Position numbers and translations under genes: made by a program
Shown here: positions 57,421-64,000 of the stretch, in pieces
Layout of the letters: every line of letters starts with the position of its first letter
Position numbering within the stretch: position 1 is the first letter of the stretch
Notes under the pieces: generated by a model
What the model saw: only the letters and a program-made list of their open reading frames with translations
The model's database searches: none
Told to the model about the DNA's origin: nothing
From: Saccopteryx bilineata
Lineage: Eukaryota > Chordata > Mammalia > Chiroptera > Emballonuridae
NCBI RefSeq assembly: GCF_036850765.1
Contig: NC_089493.1
Coordinates: 165,165,640-165,229,639 of the forward strand
Length of the DNA stretch: 64,000 bases
Direction: 5' to 3'

Positions 57421-58306
57421 TAGTTCACTTTCTTAATTGTATAATTATTTATTGTAAATTATATACATGTACTACTGTACTAAAATATGTATATTATAAA
57501 ACATACACAAAAATAGAAATTTTAAAAAGATGAGATAAAAATAAATCTAAATCAAAGTTCTAACACTTTTTTTCCTGCATTCCAATGGATCATTATGTTC
57601 ACCTCACAAAATAATGCCCATTTTCCAGGACTGTTCAAATCCGGGGGCTGGAAGGACCGCAGGTGGGATGCTGTAAATTGTTGCGCCACCTGGTGGTCCT
57701 GGAAAGTGGCTGCAGCTCAGGAACACCTGGTTCTGGCTCTTGACCACAGCGTCTCTTGAGCATTCATCCTCATTCAACGGTCGACAGTACTGCATATTGT
57801 GCTGGATGCTGGGGATACTGTGGTAATTAAAGGATTGACTGGCTACCTGTCCACAGGGGCTCACAGTCTAGAGGGGCAGGGGACAGGCAGTCACCATCAC
57901 CATGGATGCTGGGAGTGCTGGGAAGACTAGCCAAAAATGACCCGGCAGAGAGAAGACAGATTTGGAGGAGTGGAGAAGACTGATTCAGGAAGCTACCCAC
58001 GTTTTAAGTGCTCCTGGATACAGGGTGGTAGTAGGGAAGTCACTTAACTGGACTACATCTCTTCCTGACAGGTATACTAAAGATGCCCCAAGACAGAAAT
58101 TTGAGAGGATGAATGGAGAACGGGTCTCTCTGCTTATACCTGCTCCCTGCTCCCTTTCACACTTGTGAAATGAATGAGTCGCTGCAATAATGAGAGTCAA
58201 GAACTAGATTAGGTTCTGGCCTTAGACTCTCAGCAGGTATTTTAGAATCCAGAGTAGTTAATCAGGCATCAAATAGGGCCAATGAATTAACCAGGTGGTT
58301 ATTTAG

Positions 58307-58860
58307 AATTACTTGGGGTCACAAAAGTTGGTGGATTCACTGGAGTCATGGAGGAGGTTGCTGACTGAAATTTAGAAGGTGACAGCAACTCAGCCCTCAA
58401 AAGGGTCAGATGAGGACACTAAACTGGGTCATGAAGAGGTCAATTCTAATTGTTTGGGGTCATGAAAAGGTCAATGGGTTCACCAAGAGTTCATTTCTAA
58501 TTACCCGAGGTCACAGAGAGGTCATTGAGTTCATTGGCGTCATGGAGGAGGTTTCTGACCGAAGGTTTAGAAAGTAACAGCAACTCCCTCTCAGAAAGGT
58601 CAACTGAGGACACTAAACTAGGTCATGAAGAGGTCAATGGGTTCACCAAGAGTTCATTCCTAATTACTTGGGGTCACAGAGAGGTCAGTGGGTTCATTGA
58701 AGTCCTGGAGGAGGTTTCTGACTGAAAGTTTAGAAAGTAACAGCAACTTGCTCTCAGAAGTGTCAATTGAGGATACCAAGCTGTGTCATGAAGAGGTCAG
58801 TGGGTTCACCAAGAGTTCATTTCTAATTACTTGGGGGTCACATAGAGGACTTACTGGCTT
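58307..58860. repeat. Minisatellite, ~163-bp units of spaced RGKTCA half-sites
   Basis: Tandem array of roughly three and a half units. GGAGGAGGTTTCTGAC recurs at 58544 and 58707 (163 bp apart), with an earlier variant at 58350. Each unit holds two clusters of hexamers matching RGKTCA, 51 and 112 bp apart in alternation. AGGTCA-n3-RGKTCA pairs start at 58468, 58519, 58631, 58682 and 58794. Most are preceded by another half-site 5 bases upstream (e.g. AGGTCATGAAGAGGTCA at 58620-58636), and some are followed by AGTTCA 5 bases on. Spacings are direct-repeat 5 and 3, the layouts bound by RAR-type and VDR/PXR-type receptors. Binding is not shown. Confidence 0.85.
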
Positions 58861-59494
58861 TCAGAAAGTTTTAAAGCCAACAGCAAACTCAGGACCACTA
58901 GAGGGATCTGGATGAGAATATCAGATGGGGGATAGGAGAGGTCAGCGATTTGCAGGTTTATGTAGCATTTAGTTCATTATTTTCATTTGTTTCTTTGTAA
59001 TGTATGTTTTTTCCAGTGCCCCCACAATCAATACAATGACTTTAGTTCCCTTTTCTCCATAACCTCCCTTTCATTCACTTTTTGCCACTCTGTGATTCAG
59101 GAATAAAAGATACAGAATATCCTCATCACTGTCATCAAATTAGCTATTAACAGGCACCTACAGGCATACATTTTACTGCGTTTTGCTTTATTGTGCTTCA
59201 CAGATGTTGCATATTTTATATATTGAAGACAAGACCCTTCACCAGCAATAAGATTCTGACTTGTATTATTGCAAGAGTTGCTCTACTGTTGTGGTCTGTC
59301 ACTGAATCTACTATATCTTTGAAGTATGCCTGTATCATGAGCCCGAGTTATACTAGTGCCATATATATATATATATAAACTTCCACAATTCTTTGTAGTA
59401 GATATTAGCATCACCATTTCAGTTGAGGAAACTGTAGCCTAGAGACATCACACAGCTAGTGAGGGGTGGAGGTGGAATTTGAATTCAGGACTGG

Positions 59495-59710
59495 GGCCTG
59501 ACCTGTGGTGACACAGTGGATAAAGCGTCGACCTGGAAATGCTGAGGTCGCCGGTTCGAAACCCTGGGCTTGCCTGGTCAAGGCACATATGGGAGTTGAT
59601 GCTTCCAGCTCCTCCTCCCTGTCTCTCTCTCTCCTCTCTCAATCTCTCTCTCTCTCTCCCTCTCTCTCTCCTCTCTAAAATGAATAAATAAAAATATATC
59701 CTAAAAAAAA
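59495..59710 (+). mobile_element. Short-type tRNA-derived SINE, young copy
   Basis: GGCCTGACCTGTGGTGACAC … GTCGCCGGTTCGAAACCCTG … GGCACATATGGGAGTTGATG … CT-rich tail and A run. An exact 15-bp duplication TGAATTCAGGACTGG lies at 59480-59494 and 59711-59725. Confidence 0.94.
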
Positions 59711-60565
59711 TGAATTCAGGACTGGTTGCTACTTAAGTCCTCTCAATCTTAAATCTCTGTCCCTCCCATCTATAGGTCTTTGAACTGACCAGATACAACC
59801 TGGGGGTCTTTGTGTGTGTGTGTGCACACAAGGAAAACGCCTGAGCAATTTGAATTGAAGACTTCCTTATATTGAGCCGGAACCTAATGGTTCCTGGCAC
59901 GGGGCACTGGTTTAATAAATTAATCAACTAGGGTAAAGGTTTCTTAACCCTGGACTTACCTCTCTCTGCCTTCCCTATGTCTGAAATCATGTGCTCTTCA
60001 TCAGGGACTGCGGGTTTAGACAAGCCCTAGTTCTAAAGGGCTAGAGTTGGGAAAAGTGTAACACCCTGTGGGCTAACAAGCTGTAGCAGCTGTGGTCCTC
60101 CTGGCAGCTGAGGGTACCCATTATCTACCTTGCATGTCCAGACTTTGCCTGTGACATGCCTGAGGCCCCAAGGGTCATCTTGCCTCAGCTGCCCCAGTGC
60201 CAACCCCACAATCCTTCCCTCCTCACCCACCTAGGCCCAGAAACTGCTGCCTCAGTCAGGCCTCTGTAGCTCCAGGTCAGGGCTCTGAGGCTGAGCTTGA
60301 AACAGAGTAATCTGCGTCAGCTCCTTGGCCGGGTTCCCCAGAAGCCAGGGGGGATCCCTTATGAATGTTCTTGGAAGAGGGAGGAGGATTGGAGCCTGTC
60401 CTGGGAACTGGAGCCAGGAAGATTGTTTCTTCCTCCCAGGGATTACCCTGGCCCTCTCCATCTTCACATCAACATCTATACATCTCCACCCCAGGTCTTC
60501 ATCCTCTGTCTGCCCTCCTCACCTGGGGGCTAGGCACACACAGTCAAACATGAGTTATTTCTGAT

Positions 60566-60571
60566 TTTATT
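60566..60571 (-). terminator. NRG2: NRG2 poly(A) signal, distal (AATAAA)
   Basis: AATAAA within an AT-rich stretch, about 1.1 kb after the stop; an alternative to the proximal one. Confidence 0.5.
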
Positions 60572-60789
60572 TATAATATAAAAATGTTCAAGTGTCAACA
60601 GTCAGGTGTTTGGACATTTCAGGGCAGGGTTCCCATTGGTTTGGGATATTTTTTAAACAATTACCTTTTTGACAAATTAGCAGTGGACCCAGTTTTTTTT
60701 GGGGTGGGGTGGGGAGGACGGAGATGGAGAGGGAGTGGAAGTCATAGGTGGGTTGGAGGCTGGGAGTTGGGCTAAGGAAATGGGGTTAC

Positions 60790-60795
60790 TTTATT
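60790..60795 (-). terminator. NRG2: NRG2 poly(A) signal, proximal (AATAAA)
   Basis: AATAAA on the minus strand, about 0.87 kb after the stop. Confidence 0.55.
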
Positions 60796-61662
60796 GCTAA
60801 AAGGGGGATCAAATACACTGTTGAGTGGCTCTTCTCGGTCCCAGCGTGACCATGCATCCAATCTATAAAGAATCTGAAATGCAAAGGACATGCAGGCGTA
60901 AAATAGAAAAGACGACCTGTAAACGAAGGTGCTGCAGAGGACGAGGGGCGTCCTGGAGGCCATGGGGGAGGAGGAGCCTTGATCATTGGGGCCCTGGCAG
61001 AGCTGCCCCCTCCCGGGGGGGGCGGGGACTGTTGGGAAGATCTGGTACTCAGTGCCCCCTCCCTTAGCAGCTATGAGGAGTGGGGAGGCCCCCTCCCCAT
61101 TCAGGTTGCTGTCGCTGGGCCTTAGTCTCCCTCTGGACATGACCTGACCCCAACTCTATATCCAAGCCTAGGATCCCTGGCCTTTCCTCAGGGGACCCAG
61201 GACTTGCAAGGGGGCAAAGGGCCAATCCATCACTGCCCCGCATCTCACCCCCCAACCCCGCAGCCTCTTCTCTGACAGCTCAGGATCCTACATTCCCTCC
61301 ACCCCCACCCCAGAAACCACACTTTTCTCCAGGAGCTCCAGATTAGCGTACAGCAAAAGGCACCACAATATAGGTTTCTATTAAAGAGTCAAAAAATTGG
61401 CCCATCTCTCTTTTTTTTGTTGTTTCTTTTTTTTTTTCCGAAGCTGTAAATCAGGATGTTACATATAAATATTTTCCTTATAAAAACGTCTTTGCCGTTA
61501 GCTAGTATTATAAGACAATTTTTGCTAAAATGAAAATAAAACATTTTGTTATACCTTTTCCCTTTTATAGAAAATAAAAATATTTTTATTTCTTTTTTTC
61601 CTCTTTTCTCCAGTCGGTGGTCTCCCTTCTCCTTAAAGACGGGGGAGGGGGGAGGGAGGGCC

Positions 61663-62404
61663 CTAGAGGGGCGCCGAGTCCTGCTTGGCCCGCGCGGGCG
61701 GCCCGCGGCTGTGTCTGCTGCTGGCCTGGGTGCTGTGGCTTTCCAGGGAGTAGTAAGTCCTGCTGTCCGCCGCCCCGCACAGCGGCGGCGAGTCCGAGCG
61801 CAGCGCCTCATGCGCCGCGCGCAGGCCGAGGAAGGGCGTGCTCTCGGCAGCCAGCGCCCCGTCCGCGTCGTCGTCCGAAGCTGACGCCGAGCCGCCTCCC
61901 GAACCGCTGCTCAGCGACAGCGAGTCCCGCGCCGCGCGTGCGCGCTGCGCCGCCAGCCCGTTGAGGCGCGAGCGGCGCCAGCGCCGAGGCCCCGCCGACG
62001 TCCTGCGGGACGCGCCGCGAGCACGCGGTGGCGGCGGGGGCGCGCACTCCTGCGTGGTCTCGTACTCGTCGTCCTCCGGGATGCGGAAGGGGCTGGCGGG
62101 CAGGCTGCCCAGGCTACCACCCAGCGCGCAGGCGCCGCGCCGCGGCCCGGGCCCCATGGCGGGGTAGTAGTAGCTGTCGTAGCTGCGCTGCATGTCGGCC
62201 CCGGGCCCGGGCTCGGGAGGCACGGGGTGCCGCAGGAGCGGCTGCTGCTCCGCCAGGCGGTAGCTGATGGGAGCGGCCGGTGGCAGCGAGACCGCGTGCG
62301 CTGAGTTGGGGGACGTAATCTCGAAAGTTGGCACCTGCGTGGCCAGCGAGTAGTGGAAGTCCACAGGAGAGAGGCGCGCGGGCGTGGTCAGGGCCGACAC
62401 GTAC
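61663..62404 (-). CDS. NRG2: NRG2 (neuregulin-2), last coding exon: intracellular C-terminus
   Basis: Acceptor TTTTCCCGCAG on the minus strand puts the exon start at 62404. One base completes a split codon, then 246 residues follow to TAG at 61665-61663. It encodes YVSALTTPARLSPVDFHYSL, then FEITSPNSAHAVSLPPAAPI, SYDSYYYPAMGPGPRRG, FRIPEDDEYETTQECAPPPP and an Arg/Ala/Ser-rich stretch. It ends …RAKQDSAPL. This matches the neuregulin intracellular domain of NRG2 as I remember it. The gene makes an EGF-like ligand for ERBB3/ERBB4; the tail encoded here stays in the cytosol of the membrane-bound precursor. The EGF and transmembrane exons lie outside the window. The exon is itself a CpG-rich block. 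Confidence 0.96.
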
Positions 62405-64000
62405 CTGCGGGAAAAGGCACAGGCATGGGCCTGGGGCCCGGAGGTGGGGCAGAACCTAATGAAAAGCAAAGGTCTTTCCGGAGGTCACGCATGACTGCAA
62501 GAATTATGGTGGTAAGCCTCAGTGACCTTAAGCAATTTCCTTAAACTCTGAGCCTCAGTTTCCTTAACTGTTAAGCAGGGATAACCACAAATCCATCAGT
62601 GTATCAATGGGATGTTCTAGCCCAGTGCCTGCCTGGGCCTGGATAAGCCTCTGTGAATGGTCCTCTACTGTGGGGATGCTCAGTCATTGGTAGTCCTGAG
62701 TTGTTACTTTAGGTCATGCTTAGGCTGGGGCATCTGACATATACTATCTCATATAATACAGTAATTCTGTAAGACCCTTATGTTAGTCCCGTATGACACA
62801 TGAGGAGACCGAGATTCAGAACATTTAAGTCACTCAAGGTTCACACAGCCAGGAAGTGGTGCAGCTGGGATTTGAACAGAGGCTAGGCAGAAACCAGGAC
62901 TCATACTGCCCAATTCCAGAAGCTACGAGTCCCTATTCAGCCACCCCTATGACTTGGACTCACTGTCCCTGCAGGGACAGTTCATTCCATGGCTGATGGC
63001 TTCAGTAGGGGACTCCTCACACCCAGGCCAGCAGCAGACACAGCTGACAGTTATCAAGACCCCACCAAAGTATTTCTGCTTGGGGCTAAAGACCACCAGT
63101 TCTTCCAAAAGTTGGCTCTTGCTAATATCTCCCAGTCTGGGTCCAAGGTACCTGTCTCTTTTCTTCCTCCATGCCCTTCTTGCTGAGGTCCATTAGCCTT
63201 TTGCCCAACATTTGTCCACCTCAGTACAAGGTCCACCCACCTGCATGCCCTCTCTTCCAAACTGTAGAGCTGGCATCTCACTGCTCTCTGGAGTCCCCAT
63301 TACTCTTTTTGAATCATCTGATGCCCCTCTCTTCCCTCTCCCACATGTACATCCGATTAACCGCCAAATCGAACCCATTCTCCCTCTCCTGGAGCCACTC
63401 TCCACCCTGCTCCACCCCATCCTGGGCATACTTGTTCACACTCATCATTCCCCCAACCCAGGTTCTCTCCTCCTTCACTCTTTGCAGTCCTCAGAGCACT
63501 CTTAAAGCCACAGCTCTGCTTACCCACCCAAGGCCCACTCCCTGAGTAGAAGCCCAGGGCCATCAGCCATCCATCTGGCTGTGGCCTGTCTGTTCAGGCC
63601 CAGCTCCTTTCCCCACACCTCACTGTGCTCTAGGCATCTCTCTTACCAGCCATGTTCTGAAATGCCTCTGCTATAACAGCTCAAAATGTTCTTCTGGCCT
63701 GGAATTCCTTCCGCATCTCTCTACCTCACAATCATTAAGGAGTCCTGTTGCCATTGATAACACCAGTTACATCTCGTGAGTACCAGCTCCATGCCAGGTA
63801 GGAGGCAAAGTGCATGTGATCTCTGGTGGCCATCACAAGAACCATGATGATAAGGCATTGTTCTCCCTACTCTACAGCTGAGGAAGTGAAGGCACAGAGG
63901 TGATCAACCTACCCAAGTCATACAGGTGGTGGAGCTGGGTTTGGATTAGAAAACCTGGCTGCTTCCCGGAGCCTGTAGTCACACTGGGTTTCTTTGCCCT
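62405..64000 (-). other. NRG2: NRG2 intron (3' part)
   Basis: Intronic sequence before the last NRG2 exon on the minus strand. It contains MIR-like stretches at about 62510-62680, 62730-62890 and 63740-63950, and pyrimidine-rich unique text at 63130-63550. The preceding NRG2 exon is not within the window. Confidence 0.7.

Larger units (their letters stand above)
56571..60549. other. Intergenic gap between convergent PSD2 and NRG2
   Basis: About 4 kb. Contents: unique AT-rich text to 57000, a Ves-like SINE (57036-57420), unique text, a minisatellite (58307-58860), AT-rich text with a (TA)n run at 59358-59376, a short-type SINE (59495-59710), a GT run near 59810-59823, then unique text up to the NRG2 3' end. 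No gene is supported. Confidence 0.75.
60550..61662 (-). other. NRG2: NRG2 3' UTR
   Basis: Minus-strand sequence downstream of the NRG2 stop. Candidate AATAAA signals (seen as TTTATT) lie at 60790-60795, in the strong context AGCAATAAAGTAAC, and at 60566-60571. The U/A-rich block at 61381-61615 just after the stop may be a regulatory part of the UTR. The end is set by the distal signal and is uncertain. Confidence 0.7.

Noticed and set aside
61546..62267. Several plus-strand frames over the NRG2 last exon
   Set aside because: Shadows of the CpG-rich NRG2 coding exon, which has strong protein similarity on the minus strand.
62405..64000. Search for the penultimate NRG2 coding exon
   Set aside because: No minus-strand frame resembling the preceding NRG2 segment with splice sites was found; it must lie to the right of the window.

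Overview
This window is mammalian nuclear DNA, almost certainly from a bat. It carries many copies of two tRNA-derived SINE types. One has a head like GGCCCTGGCCGGCTGGCTCAG, resembling the bat Ves family. The other has a head like CCTGACCTGTGGTGGCGCAG, which I associate with horseshoe and roundleaf bats. A LINE-1 with a long surviving ORF2 and small non-autonomous DNA transposons are also present. The bat call rests on family recognition from memory and was not searched; rhinolophoid placement is a guess.

Two genes are recognised. PSD2 (EFA6C, a Sec7-PH exchange factor for ARF6) lies on the + strand from a CpG-rich, TATA-less promoter near 8.2-8.7 kb to poly(A) signals near 56.1-56.5 kb. One non-coding and 14 coding exons can be joined with consensus splice sites and consistent phases into a 775-residue reading frame with no internal stop. 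The last coding exon and 3' UTR of NRG2 (neuregulin-2) lie on the - strand at about 60.55-62.4 kb. The genes converge tail to tail, as PSD2 and NRG2 do on human 5q31.

Layout: 1-8.2 kb is intergenic and holds a 4.2 kb antisense LINE-1 flanked by an exact 15-bp target duplication. 8.2-8.7 kb is the PSD2 promoter and exon 1. 8.7-22.35 kb is intron 1. 22.35-55.17 kb holds coding exons 2-15. Intron 7 (34.8-45.6 kb) is swollen by old antisense L1, SINEs and two inverted-repeat elements. 55.17-56.5 kb is the PSD2 3' UTR. 56.6-60.5 kb is the gap between the genes and contains a SINE pair and an unusual minisatellite. 60.55-62.4 kb is NRG2. 62.4-64 kb is NRG2 intron.

No wholly new gene system was seen. 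The items most worth checking are: (i) a ~163-bp minisatellite at 58.3-58.9 kb built from RGKTCA nuclear-receptor-like half-sites at fixed 5/3/5 spacing; (ii) two non-autonomous hAT-type elements in PSD2 intron 4, each with a perfect 8-bp target duplication; (iii) two terminal-inverted-repeat elements sharing a TAAGACGCA-type end, one with a clean TA duplication inside an old L1; (iv) a duplicated GATA-plus-octamer motif in intron 1; (v) an 80-bp candidate alternative 5' exon of PSD2.
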